Source: an uncultured Dysgonomonas sp.
GTDB taxonomy: Bacteria; Bacteroidota; Bacteroidia; Bacteroidales; Dysgonomonadaceae
Direction of reading: 5' to 3'
DNA length: 64,000 nt
Assembly: GCF_934668725.1 (NCBI RefSeq)
Contig: NZ_CAKUOF010000002.1
Coordinates: 62,001-126,000 of the forward strand
Part shown: positions 33,637 to 42,564 of the stretch, piece after piece
How positions within the stretch are numbered: the first letter of the stretch is position 1
How the letters are laid out: each line of letters opens with the position of its first letter
Translations under genes and position numbers: made by a program
The notes under the pieces: generated by a model
The model's input: the letters and a program-made list of their open reading frames with translations, nothing else
Databases searched by the model: none
What the model was told of the DNA's origin: nothing

Positions 33637-36600
33637 TTAGAATGTTAGATTAAGTCCGAATATGAAAGAACGGGTTTGTGGGAATGTTCCCATATCAATA
33701 CCCATCTGAGCAGCAGCTCCTGATGTAGTGGTACTTGTGTTTACCCAGCTCAATTCAGGGTCATAGCCTCTATATTTTGTAAGAGTAATTAAGTTATCAG
33801 CTGTACCATAGATACTAAGAGCAGATATACCCATAGGTTGAAGCCATTTTTTATTGAAGCTGTAAGATAATGTCAGAGCCTTTAAGCGGATATACGATCC
33901 GTCTTCAACAAAACGTGTTGAGTTCAACACATTTTCGCTTCCCGATACAGCTCTGGGTACATCAGAAACCATACCCGGACGCATCCAACGATTTAGAACA
34001 GTCGTAGTTTGGTTTTTTTGGTCAAACATACCTTCTGAATCTATTCTTGTGGCATTGTAGATGTCATTTCCGTATGATCCCTGTATGAATGCAGACAAAG
34101 TGAAGTTTTTCCAGCTTACGTTATTAGTGAAGCCGTAAGTGAAATCGGGTTGAGCATTACCTATAACTGTTCTGTCATTGGGGTCGGCACTACCAGTGAT
34201 TCCATTGTTGTTTAAGTCACGGTATTTTATGTCTCCTGTTTCAGGATCAACTCCGTCTGAAATATAGCCATAGAAACTGCCCAAAGGAAGCCCTTCCCTC
34301 ATGATAATAACATCGGAGTTGTTACTTTCTATTTTGGCTGTAGTATATTCGGGAGTAAGACCTAATTTTGATAATTTATTTCTGTTAAATGACATATTTG
34401 CAGAAGCATCCCAAGTTACGGTTCCTGTAAGTATATGACCTGTGATATTAAACTCAAAACCTTTGTTAATCATCTCTCCGTCGTTTCTCATCGGAAGGTC
34501 GCGTCCAACAGAAGAAGGTAGTGTGATGTAAAGTAACAAATCGGTTGTTTTTTTGTGATAGACATCAAATTCGGCAGTTAATCTTGAGTTGAATAGACTA
34601 AGATCTAATCCAAGGTTAATCTGGGTCGTTGTTTCCCATTTAAGATTGCGGTTACCATATCTGCCCACATTAATATTAGGTCCTGTAGGTGCAGTACCTG
34701 TTGTTTGCTCAGTTCTGCTGATATCATACTTTTGGTAGTAATCGTAGTTGCCAATACCATTTTGATTACCGTTTTGTCCCCATGCCAACCTCAATTTAGC
34801 ATCGTTTACAACATTGGTCAATGGCATGAAGAATTCTTCGCTTGAGAATCTCCATCCTCCCGATACAGATGGGAAGTAGCCCCAGCGGTTGCCCGGAGCA
34901 AGTTTCGAAGAACCGTCGGCACGAATATTGGCTGTAAATAGATATCGGCTTTGGTAATCATATTGTACACGTCCAAGAAATGATACCAATGTGTTGGCAT
35001 CTTTAGATGTAGTTGCACTGTTGATCTTATTTGCCATATTTAAAGTCATAGTCTCGAAGTTTGCACCTTTTACAAAATCTTCAACAGACATATAGCTATT
35101 GCTATGATTGTATTTTTGGAAAGTAGCACCACCTAATAAGGACAGGTTGTGTTTGCCATCAAATTTTTTATCGTAAGTGATAATGTTTTCACTTAACCAT
35201 GTCGAATATTCGTCATCAGCATGCTCGCCACGTCCGTTGGAATTTCGTCCGTAGTTGGTTTTTACAGGATCAATAAATTTATCCCATTTGTGAGCTGTGT
35301 AATCAAGAGCAAAACTTGGCTTGAAGTGTAAGTCTTTAGTAATGATGAAATCTAGACCAACATTACCCATAAAGCGGTAATCGGAGTTTTTGTCATAAGT
35401 ATCAGCTTGGGCATATGGGTTTTCCCATGATCCTTGATATGGGTTTCTGTAATACCAGCCCGGCTCTGTTGGATCCCATTTAGTCATGAAGGGAGGAGTA
35501 TTTAGTATAGACATAATAACCCCGCCACGTCCAGAGTTGGCATTATCGGCCACATCACGGCGCGAAGTTTTAGCAAAGCTCACATTCGATGTCACTTTTA
35601 ACCAATCTTTGGTCTGTGCACTGGTGTTGCTTCTGAATGAATACCGGTCATAAGATGCAGGTTTAATAATACCGCTTTCGTCTTGATAACCTCCCGAAAT
35701 GAAATAGTTAACTTTATCTGTACCACCTGATAAAGATACCTGGTAGTTTTGTTTTACACCTGTGCTATACATTTCGTCACTCCAATTGGTGTAAGTGTTT
35801 TTTGTCCTGTCTGAATAGCCTACACCATATATCTCATCCAATAAATCATAGTATTGGGTTGTATTTAATGTTTTGATCGTTTTTGCCACATTAGAAAATC
35901 CTGCAAACATTGATACACTTACTTCCGATCTGCCCGCAGAGCCTTGTTTAGTTGTAATCAAAACCACACCGTTAGCTGCACGTGCACCATATATGGCTGC
36001 CGAAGAAGCATCTTTCAAAATTTGTAAACTTTCGATATCAGTAGGCGATATATTGCTGATGTCATTAGTCGGTATACCGTCTACAACATATAGTGGATCA
36101 TTACCGGCATTTAGCGACGTAGTACCACGTACACGTACGGTAAGGCCTGCACCCGGTTTTCCTGAAGGTTGAACTACCTGTACACCGGCAGCTTTACCTT
36201 GCAGGGCTTGTTGTGCCGAAATAACAGGACGGTCTGCCCATTCTTTCGAAGATACGCTGGCTACAGCAGTAGTAAGGTCTTTTTTTCGCATGGTTCCATA
36301 ACCTACTACTACAACTTCGTCTAACGATTTGCTGTCGTCTTTTAATGTAACATCGATTGTTTTTTGTCTGTTAACAGCCACTTCAGCTGTTTCCATTCCT
36401 AAATAACTGAATACAAGAGTAGCATTACCCGGCACGGATATTGAGTAATTACCGTCAAAATCGGTAACAGTACCTGTAGCGGTATTGCCTTTTACAACAA
36501 CTGTAGCACCAATAATTGCCTCTCCCGCCTGATCCTTCACATTACCCGTTACCTGAACGGATTGTGCAAAGGCAAGTGCCGGAAGCAAGAGCAACATTAT

Positions 36601-36657
36601 TGCCAGGCAAGTTTTTTGCCAAGACTCCATTAGTCTCATTTTTTTCTTACTGTTCAT
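33637..36657 (-). CDS. SusC/RagA-family TonB-linked outer membrane transporter
   Basis: 1006 residues from the ATG at 36657. A TTG 9 bp upstream is rejected. A long signal region ends at about residue 32 (LLLLPALAFAQ). A CarboxypepD_reg-like domain (about 34-110), the SusC signature VVVVGYGTMRKKDLTTAVASV, a plug (YVVDGIPTNDISN; SAAIYGARAANGVVLITTKQG) and a large beta-barrel follow. It imports oligosaccharide together with the SusD protein. It is the first gene of the glycan locus and divergent from a NrtR-like regulator, with a 527-bp intergenic region holding palindromes. Confidence 0.97.
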   Translation of the reverse strand: MNSKKKMRLMESWQKTCLAIMLLLLPALAFAQSVQVTGNVKDQAGEAIIGATVVVKGNTATGTVTDFDGNYSISVPGNATLVFSYLGMETAEVAVNRQKTIDVTLKDDSKSLDEVVVVGYGTMRKKDLTTAVASVSSKEWADRPVISAQQALQGKAAGVQVVQPSGKPGAGLTVRVRGTTSLNAGNDPLYVVDGIPTNDISNISPTDIESLQILKDASSAAIYGARAANGVVLITTKQGSAGRSEVSVSMFAGFSNVAKTIKTLNTTQYYDLLDEIYGVGYSDRTKNTYTNWSDEMYSTGVKQNYQVSLSGGTDKVNYFISGGYQDESGIIKPASYDRYSFRSNTSAQTKDWLKVTSNVSFAKTSRRDVADNANSGRGGVIMSILNTPPFMTKWDPTEPGWYYRNPYQGSWENPYAQADTYDKNSDYRFMGNVGLDFIITKDLHFKPSFALDYTAHKWDKFIDPVKTNYGRNSNGRGEHADDEYSTWLSENIITYDKKFDGKHNLSLLGGATFQKYNHSNSYMSVEDFVKGANFETMTLNMANKINSATTSKDANTLVSFLGRVQYDYQSRYLFTANIRADGSSKLAPGNRWGYFPSVSGGWRFSSEEFFMPLTNVVNDAKLRLAWGQNGNQNGIGNYDYYQKYDISRTEQTTGTAPTGPNINVGRYGNRNLKWETTTQINLGLDLSLFNSRLTAEFDVYHKKTTDLLLYITLPSSVGRDLPMRNDGEMINKGFEFNITGHILTGTVTWDASANMSFNRNKLSKLGLTPEYTTAKIESNNSDVIIMREGLPLGSFYGYISDGVDPETGDIKYRDLNNNGITGSADPNDRTVIGNAQPDFTYGFTNNVSWKNFTLSAFIQGSYGNDIYNATRIDSEGMFDQKNQTTTVLNRWMRPGMVSDVPRAVSGSENVLNSTRFVEDGSYIRLKALTLSYSFNKKWLQPMGISALSIYGTADNLITLTKYRGYDPELSWVNTSTTTSGAAAQMGIDMGTFPQTRSFIFGLNLTF

Positions 36658-36913
36658 AGATTCCAAGATTTAAATTGCCATTTAAAATTAAATTTATAGC
36701 TGAGATTTGTTTTCAAGCCGTAATCGAACACCAATCCATACGGTTTGAATGATTGTTATAGGTTGTTTATATTTTATCAGATTAATGCCTTTTAGAAGCA
36801 AAAAGACTTCTATTTAAGGTAAATAGTAGAGCTAAGACCCGGTATGTATTGCTTAAGGTGTTAGTAATCATAACAATATGGTATTTTGGTTAAACAATGT
36901 TTAGGTTTCTGTA

Positions 36914-36921
36914 CAAAGGTG
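36914..36921 (-). promoter_or_regulatory. Weak -7-like box for the SusC operon
   Basis: Minus-strand CACCTTTG, one mismatch to TAnnTTTG, about 257 bp upstream of susC. No -33 element was found. Confidence 0.2.
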
Positions 36922-36962
36922 AATAATATTTTCTGAAAAAAACGAATTTTAGTTGTTAAATC

Positions 36963-37012
36963 TACACTAAGCTAAGTGTAATTTTAGTATTTTCTTAGTG
37001 TTTTAAAAACAC
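36963..37012. promoter_or_regulatory. Two palindromes in the SusC / NrtR-like intergenic region (candidate operators)
   Basis: TACACT-aagcta-AGTGTA (36963-36980) and GTGTTTT-a-AAAACAC (36998-37012) lie 20 bp apart, and both contain an AGTGT core. Dimeric NrtR-type regulators bind palindromes in this kind of position, so these are plausible operator sites. Binding is inferred only. Confidence 0.35.
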
Positions 37013-37184
37013 GGTATGTTTTTTTGCATAAAAAGATGCTGGATACAAAAAAAAGTTTAATTTTGTCTAAATTAAGGTCAAAGACATTTTATTGCTGTGG
37101 TAAGTGTAATAACTATAGACCATTATGAGTATAAAATGTGGCAATAATTATTTATTATTCCTTTAACTATATATACACTTCCTA

Positions 37185-37919
37185 ATGAGTGCATCTAATA
37201 TTCTTAAGAATATATCTGTTGACTGTGTTGTGTTTGGCTATGAGAGAAATGCTTTGAGGGTATTGCTCCGTCAGGAGTTTATTAATTACAGGGGACGCAT
37301 TTATGAGGAATGGAAACTTCCGGGAAACCATGTTTTAAGAGACGAAACAACCGAAGAGACAGCTGTTCGTATATTGCGTGAACAGAGTGGAATTACCGAG
37401 GATGTCTATTTAAAACAGTTAAGTGTATTTAGTAATGTTAATCGACTTAAGTTACGTGATAGAGATTATAAATGGAAAAAAGAGCAGGGAGTAGGAGATA
37501 ACAGGGTAGTAACCGTTGCCTACTATTCGTTGGTTAATATATCCGATATAGATGCTTCGCATCTTTACAACGTGGCTCGCTGGCATAAGGTGTCGGAAGT
37601 AAAGGAGTTGATCTATGATCATAAAGATATATTGGATGCTGCATTGATGAAATTGCGTGAGGACTTGCTAAATCAGCCTATCCTGTTTGAGTTATTACCT
37701 GAACTATTTACATTAACCGAATTGCAGACTCTTTATGAAATAATCTTAGATACTAGTTTTGATAAACGCAACTTCAGACGTAAAATTTCTAATATGAAAT
37801 ACTTGATTCCTTCTGGAAAACGTCAGGAAAATGTTAGCCACAAACCTGCCATGTTATATCTATTTGATCGTAATATATACGAAAAGACAAAATTAGACAG
37901 ATTTGATTTCTCGGTTTGA
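37185..37919 (+). CDS. NrtR-like regulator with Nudix-fold domain and winged helix
   Basis: 244 residues. Residues 10-140 have the Nudix fold (VDCVVFGYERNALRVLLRQE; WKLPGNHVLRDE), and residues 160-235 form a winged helix (LFTLTELQTLYEIILD; FDKRNFRRKISNMKYL). The Nudix box is degenerate (RDETTEETAVRILREQSGI, with REQSG in place of REExG), which suggests sensing rather than hydrolysis. In Bacteroidetes such proteins (for example AraR) control sugar loci. Here it is divergent from SusC/D and GH30 genes, so a sugar or sugar-nucleotide ligand is the best guess. Confidence 0.9.
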   Translation: MSASNILKNISVDCVVFGYERNALRVLLRQEFINYRGRIYEEWKLPGNHVLRDETTEETAVRILREQSGITEDVYLKQLSVFSNVNRLKLRDRDYKWKKEQGVGDNRVVTVAYYSLVNISDIDASHLYNVARWHKVSEVKELIYDHKDILDAALMKLREDLLNQPILFELLPELFTLTELQTLYEIILDTSFDKRNFRRKISNMKYLIPSGKRQENVSHKPAMLYLFDRNIYEKTKLDRFDFSV

Positions 37920-37952
37920 TCTTTATTCCTTTTTTGAATTTAAGTTGAGTAT

Positions 37953-38729
37953 ATGCAACAATCTCTTGTTACATATCGCGAATATCAGCCTCATCCACTG
38001 TTGCAGGATTACATAAAGGTATATTGGAGTTTTGAGTGTGACGAAGCAACAGACCGGCCTTTCGATATAATTCCTGATGGTTATTTTGATATGATTATCT
38101 CGTTACAGAACAATTGTATCGAAAATACTACTTTGGTTGGTATTTGGAGTAAAGCCATAACAGTGCAGCGCAATAAATGGAATGTTATAGGTATTCGTTT
38201 TAAGCCTATGGCTTTATCTGTATTACTGGAGATAGGTATTGGCGATTTACTTAATGGTACGGCTTCTGTAGAATTATCCGACTGGCATCTGAATTCTAAT
38301 ATATTAAATGAAAATTTGGATGGCTCGAAAAATATGATTTTTAGCTATCTTGATTCCCAGTTTCTATTAAAACTAAAAATAAATCACCAAAAACAAGATA
38401 AAAGACTAGCTGCACTTTTTCATTTAATTGAACGCTATAGGGGGATAATATCTGTACAAACTATTTCAGATTCAATTGGTTTGAGTACGCGCCAGATGCA
38501 ACGAAAAGTTACAGATTTACTTGGAATAGGCACAAAAGATTATGCTCAGATAATTCGTTTCAGTAATAATGTTGATTTAATAAAAGGAGATTTAAGCAAT
38601 TATCAAGGTTATTTCGATCAGGCACATTTCATCAAAGAATTCAAAAGATATACAGGCGTGACTCCGTCTAAAATAGATTTGAGTAATAGTGTCCGATTTT
38701 TACAATACCAAAACTTAAAGAACCTATAA
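37953..38729 (+). CDS. AraC-family transcriptional regulator
   Basis: 258 residues. The N-terminal 140 residues are a cupin-like sensor region (YREYQPHPLLQDYIKVYWSFE; FDIIPDGYFDMIISL; GIRFKPMALSVLL) as in the AraC subgroup with a DUF6597-type domain. The C-terminal AraC DNA-binding domain (about 155-245) has two helix-turn-helices (ISDSIGLSTRQMQRKVTDLLG; FDQAHFIKEFKRYTGVTPSK). It follows the NrtR-like gene by 33 bp and precedes a VOC protein by 29 bp, so the three may be co-transcribed. The target is unknown. Confidence 0.92.
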   Translation: MQQSLVTYREYQPHPLLQDYIKVYWSFECDEATDRPFDIIPDGYFDMIISLQNNCIENTTLVGIWSKAITVQRNKWNVIGIRFKPMALSVLLEIGIGDLLNGTASVELSDWHLNSNILNENLDGSKNMIFSYLDSQFLLKLKINHQKQDKRLAALFHLIERYRGIISVQTISDSIGLSTRQMQRKVTDLLGIGTKDYAQIIRFSNNVDLIKGDLSNYQGYFDQAHFIKEFKRYTGVTPSKIDLSNSVRFLQYQNLKNL

Positions 38730-38758
38730 CTTTGCCTCTTAATCAATAATAAGTAGAA

Positions 38759-39157
38759 ATGGATATAAAGGATTTATCTGTATGTTTTCATACAATTAAG
38801 GCGGCAGCATGCAAAGAGTTTTATGTGAAGTATATGGGGGCAGTTGTTACATTCGATTATGACTGGTATTCAGTTGTCGCATTTGGCGATAGAAAACAGT
38901 TTGCACTTTCTTTTATGGCTCCGCAAGGTAATGAGGCTATTTTCGAAGAAAAAGGAATTACCCTAAATTTCTGTGTTAAGAATGTAGATGAAGAATATCA
39001 GCGATTGATTGTGAGAGAGGGGTTAAAAGCGGTAAGACCTTTGGTGGATAATCCTTGGGGGGATAGGTCTTTTGCCATACTCGATCCTTTGGGCAATGTA
39101 CTATACATTTATAGTGAAATTGAACCTACAGGTGAATTTGTGTCAGCCTTCAAATAA
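38759..39157 (+). CDS. VOC/glyoxalase-fold protein
   Basis: 132 residues with the paired beta-alpha-beta-beta-beta modules of the vicinal oxygen chelate superfamily: VCFHTIKAAACKEFYVKYMG at the N-terminus and SFAILDPLGNVLYIYSEIEP near the end. Members include glyoxalases, dioxygenases and antibiotic-binding proteins; the substrate cannot be told. It follows the AraC gene closely and ends just before a terminator. AraC regulators with adjacent VOC proteins are common and may reflect a small stress or resistance unit separate from the glycan locus. Confidence 0.85.
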   Translation: MDIKDLSVCFHTIKAAACKEFYVKYMGAVVTFDYDWYSVVAFGDRKQFALSFMAPQGNEAIFEEKGITLNFCVKNVDEEYQRLIVREGLKAVRPLVDNPWGDRSFAILDPLGNVLYIYSEIEPTGEFVSAFK

Positions 39158-39160
39158 ATA

Positions 39161-39193
39161 AATATCCCCTCTGAAGTGTACGGAGGGGATATT
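39161..39193. terminator. Bidirectional terminator
   Basis: Perfect 11-bp stem AATATCCCCTC / GAGGGGATATT with an 11-nt loop. It lies between the convergent VOC gene and the CsgG operon. Confidence 0.85.
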
Positions 39194-39213
39194 TGTATCA
39201 GTAAACTTATCTT

Positions 39214-39912
39214 TTATTTTATCGTTTGAGTAAATTCTTTATCACCTGCCAGTGATGATCTGTCTTGTCCGAAATTAGGACTGTATGTTCCGGCAGGAGT
39301 ATCGGAGAGAATGAAATTATTACAAGCCCGTGCTACTTTGATATGGTTAGTTGCTGCCGTGTTGATTGCAGACGCAGCCATATTAACCAATGCTCCCATC
39401 AAACCGCCTCCTGAAGAACTTATCGATGCATCGTAGATAATGTTACCCTTGCGGTAAAATAATTCTTCGTTGTTTTGGGTAGATCTTAAAGAGTATTCAA
39501 CCTCAACATTGACAGTATTGGCCAGCCCTGCTTTCTTTTCCCATTTATTAATTGTTGTAAACAATACAGCGTCAGCCCCAAGAACTTCTTTAAATTTGCC
39601 TAAAGGTCCATTTATAAACTGTTCGGCATCATAGGCGCTTTCGGTTTTAAACATTTCCATCGTTAAGAATGGAGGAAATACATAATACCCTTGTTCACTT
39701 AACGGTTGAGATAAAGTCAGATAAAAGAACTCTTTAGCTTCAACATTATTGGTTCTGTTAATGGGGGGCATTATGGCAATACTCGTAGGATGGTCGTTAT
39801 ATAATGCACCATACATCTCTTCCTTAGAATGAGTCGGCTTAGTCGTTCCACATGAAGAAAGTAAAAAGATACTTGCTAAAAGTGCAAAGAAAGTTATATT
39901 TATGTTTTTCAT
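39214..39912 (-). CDS. DUF799 (GNA1162-type) lipoprotein
   Basis: 232 residues with a lipoprotein signal (FLLSSC, Cys21). Family traits of DUF799/GNA1162 are visible: SIAIMPPINRTNNVEAKEFF, PLSEQGYYVFPPFLTMEMFK and LGADAVLFTTINKWE. Neisseria GNA1162 is a surface-associated lipoprotein. The family usually occurs with CsgG-like and DUF4810 proteins, and all are found together here. It overlaps the DUF4810 gene by 4 bp and is the last gene of the operon. The complex is thought to sit at the outer membrane, but its cargo or role is unknown. Confidence 0.9.
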   Translation of the reverse strand: MKNINITFFALLASIFLLSSCGTTKPTHSKEEMYGALYNDHPTSIAIMPPINRTNNVEAKEFFYLTLSQPLSEQGYYVFPPFLTMEMFKTESAYDAEQFINGPLGKFKEVLGADAVLFTTINKWEKKAGLANTVNVEVEYSLRSTQNNEELFYRKGNIIYDASISSSGGGLMGALVNMAASAINTAATNHIKVARACNNFILSDTPAGTYSPNFGQDRSSLAGDKEFTQTIK

Positions 39913-40265
39913 TTTTCAAGTTTATTAATGATTCGAGTAACAAACACAGCTGATTCGGGATATAAGGCTATTTCTTTCTTCATCATTTCCAAGCCCTTTT
40001 CTTTTTGTCCCTTCATTACCAAAAAATAACCATAATCGGCACATACTCCGGGGGGTACGGTTTGTCTGGTTCCTTTTTGGTTATTTATGATACTTTCGTA
40101 TGCTTTTAAGAGGTCGTCCAAGCTTTTGTCTGTACCATTTTTCATGTAGTCATACGATTCGTTCTGATAATCGCCCCAAGTATACAATGTTTTTTTTGAT
40201 GATGTGCAACTTGCCGCCATAGATAAGCACGCAAGTGCAATTATGGGAATAATTAATTTTCTCAT
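39909..40265 (-). CDS. DUF4810 lipoprotein
   Basis: 118 residues with a lipoprotein signal (MAASC, Cys20), then the DUF4810 hallmark LYTWGDYQNESYDYMKN and a TPR-like helical pair (VCADYGYFLVMKGQKEKGLEMMKKE followed by ALYPESAVFVTRII). It is the conserved partner of CsgG-like and DUF799 proteins. It overlaps the downstream DUF799 gene by 4 bp and lies 32 bp after the PEGA-like gene. The biochemical role is unknown. Confidence 0.92.
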   Translation of the reverse strand: MRKLIIPIIALACLSMAASCTSSKKTLYTWGDYQNESYDYMKNGTDKSLDDLLKAYESIINNQKGTRQTVPPGVCADYGYFLVMKGQKEKGLEMMKKEIALYPESAVFVTRIINKLEK

Positions 40266-40297
40266 AGTCCGGGTTGTGTATTTATTGTTTATTTAGC

Positions 40298-40636
40298 TTA
40301 AGGTAATTGTACTTTGCGAGTTTCCTGAGTGGTTACTACAATTTCTTTTTCGTATAACACTTTACCGTGATATTCGACTTTTAGATGTCGCTTGCCGCTT
40401 TTTATTACATAAGTATTGCCTTTTACAGTACGGGAATCGACCTTGTCAACCTTAGCTTTGAATGGCAGTGCATCATCAATGTATACGTCTACTCCATCCG
40501 AGTATTTATCGGTGTTTCCTCTTACAAACTGAAGGTAAGCTTGATTCTCGAGACCTCTCGATTCGGTTGTTCTTCCTACTGAACATGCACCCAGGACCAA
40601 TACCAGAAGTGCTAATAACCAGATGTGTGTTTTCAT
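40298..40636 (-). CDS. Small PEGA-like lipoprotein in the CsgG operon
   Basis: 112 residues with a lipoprotein signal (LVLGAC, Cys18). The mature part has the feel of a PEGA domain: VDVYIDDALPF, then YVIKSGKRHLKVEY, then KVLYEKEIVV, ending in VQLP. Such domains are small beta-folds at surfaces. It overlaps csgG by 4 bp, so it is a true member of the operon. It is not part of the usual CsgG/DUF4810/DUF799 trio as I know it. The function is unknown. Confidence 0.8.
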   Translation of the reverse strand: MKTHIWLLALLVLVLGACSVGRTTESRGLENQAYLQFVRGNTDKYSDGVDVYIDDALPFKAKVDKVDSRTVKGNTYVIKSGKRHLKVEYHGKVLYEKEIVVTTQETRKVQLP

Positions 40637-41574
40637 ATTTTTATTTCTTCTATGTAATAATTTTCTAATTTATTATGATCTATGCTTCCTTGAATAAATT
40701 CAACAATTGAGAATTCCGATTCGGGATTATCACCTCCGGTAAAGGTTATTTTTATTCTGCCGGCTTCTTTACCTGGTAACTCCATATTTAATCCTGTTTG
40801 CGGATTTTTGACAACTTTGCCTTTCTCTTTTACTATAAATTCTTGTCCTACGGCTAAGCCCTGACTCTTGCCTCCTGTTACAAACAAGTTTCCATCGTCT
40901 ACAGTTAAGAAATAAGCTCTCCATGGTCTGTCCATGCAATTGTTGATCACATTTTCAACAAGTTTTGAAATAGCAGCCGATATAGCTTTATCGCTAAGTG
41001 ATATATCAAAATCAGCAGAAGCACCCACGCCTAATGTTGATTTACTTTTAAGTTCGGCTTCTCCTTTTGCTTCTTCCGAGTATATGATCTGCCCTGTCGA
41101 AACATCTATCAAACGCAAGCTAACAGCGGCTTCTGCAACTTGAGTTTTAGTTCGCGAAATAAGGTTGGCATCTCCAATATTCTTTCTTCCAAATTCGGTG
41201 ATAGAGCCTACTATAATATAATCGGCACCAGTTCCTTTAAACCCATTGTTATTATTGTCATTTTCGTCTAATATCTTATCCAGATCTGAACGCTCAAGAA
41301 GTATAAACTTACCGGTAGATGCAAGTTTATTCGAGAGAATATCTAAGGCTTGTTTTGCCATAGGGTCATGGTCGCGGTCATAGAAAATACCTTTGCCATA
41401 CAATGTTTCATTCGAGAACCGGGCAATAGCTACTTTTCTTTTCAGAGATTTATCCTGATTAGAGGATGGCTGTTGCACTTCAAGTTCAACTTGTGTGTTT
41501 TTCTTTTGGGCATTAAGCATAGGTAACCCAAGCAAAAAAGTTGAAGCAAGACATATTATCCTTAACTTTTTCAT
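40633..41574 (-). CDS. CsgG/HfaB-family outer membrane secretion-type protein
   Basis: 313 residues with a signal peptide (about 1-22, ending LNAQ; no lipobox). The CsgG core is clear: KVAIARFSNETLYGKG, then LASTGKFILLERSDLDKIL, GADYIIVGSITEFGRK and RLIDVSTGQIIYSEEAKGE. CsgG forms the curli export pore, but this short operon type has no curli genes and carries DUF4810/DUF799 lipoproteins instead. A C-terminal extension (about 235-313) contains a small beta-domain (GKSQGLAVGQEFIVKEKGK). It is first in its operon, with a good promoter 140 bp upstream. Confidence 0.92.
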   Translation of the reverse strand: MKKLRIICLASTFLLGLPMLNAQKKNTQVELEVQQPSSNQDKSLKRKVAIARFSNETLYGKGIFYDRDHDPMAKQALDILSNKLASTGKFILLERSDLDKILDENDNNNNGFKGTGADYIIVGSITEFGRKNIGDANLISRTKTQVAEAAVSLRLIDVSTGQIIYSEEAKGEAELKSKSTLGVGASADFDISLSDKAISAAISKLVENVINNCMDRPWRAYFLTVDDGNLFVTGGKSQGLAVGQEFIVKEKGKVVKNPQTGLNMELPGKEAGRIKITFTGGDNPESEFSIVEFIQGSIDHNKLENYYIEEIKI

Positions 41575-41714
41575 ACGTTTAGTTGTTTTTGTGCTGTAAT
41601 TATTTTTAGATTTATTTGTTTAGTCTGAAGAATGAATGTATTAGAATGTAAACGGTATTAGAGGTTAATAAATTTATTCTTTACTTAATGGTAATATTCT
41701 ATGAATATTTATTG

Positions 41715-41744
41715 CAAATTTAACTAAATACTTATTCGATCAAA
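41715..41744 (-). promoter_or_regulatory. Promoter of the CsgG operon
   Basis: On the minus strand TTTG (41741-41744), an 18-bp spacer, then TAAATTTG (41715-41722). Both elements and the spacing fit the Bacteroidetes consensus. It lies about 140 bp upstream of csgG. Confidence 0.65.
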
Positions 41745-41967
41745 GAAATTTGCCCGAAATATTATAATAAAAATGAATAAAAAATATTTAAAATCTTATT
41801 TAATGAAAGAGACAGAGAGTTGTTAAATATTTATTTTATTCTGTCGCCTTTTCTTATATTTTAAATTAAAAAAATAAGATGAATATTTATGCGTAATAAT
41901 CAAGTTGTATGATATATATTGTGTGGGTTGTACAATTTAAGAAAGGTTGTTTTAATTTAATTTTATA

Positions 41968-41997
41968 TTGGAAGATACGAATAAATTTTTAACTTTG
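41968..41997 (+). promoter_or_regulatory. Promoter upstream of the AG-repeat leader and three secreted genes
   Basis: TTG (41968-41970), a 19-bp spacer, then TAACTTTG (41990-41997), a good Bacteroidetes promoter. A transcript from it would carry the (AG)26 tract and run about 560 nt before the first secreted-protein gene. Confidence 0.6.
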
Positions 41998-42108
41998 TTT
42001 CTGTAAAATAACTGTTTACGGCAATAATGACAATGAAATTAACAAACATATTTATTTCTAATTGTTTAAATTTTAACGATTTAGATTTTGTCATGAGCTT
42101 TAAAATGT

Positions 42109-42163
<55 letters not shown>

Positions 42164-42392
42164 ATACCTATTCACATCTAAAATACCACTTACTTTCTAA
42201 ATTTACAGGCAGAATTATCTGTCTTTTGTTATTATTGTGTCTTTTGGACATATCTTCTGTTGTTTTCAGAAATTTCCCTAATAAATATATTGATAGTTGT
42301 TTTGGCAAGCACTTTCGTGTAGCTAATTGGTTTTTTTGTTGTCGTTCAAAATCAGCACGAATGATTCGTTTGCTTATGATACAACTATGTCC

Positions 42393-42432
42393 GGCAGTGG
42401 CGTGTAGTGATTACATGCTACTGCCTTCTTTT
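42393..42432 (+). terminator. Terminator-like hairpin in the leader of the secreted-protein genes
   Basis: GGCAGTGGCGTGTA (42393-42406) pairs with TACATGCTACTGCC (42412-42425) over 14 bp, including two G-U pairs, with a 5-nt loop and then TTCTTTT. It lies 140 bp before the first gene and after the AG tract, so it could work as an attenuator. Confidence 0.5.
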
Positions 42433-42564
42433 AAAAACAGGAGCTACATGAGAGCCAGTATTCTGAGAAATGGAATATGTGAGGCAAACTACAATCTAAA
42501 TATTTGTTTATGTTCTCAAAACCACGAATTTATTAAACTAAACACTAATAAACTAAACGTATAG

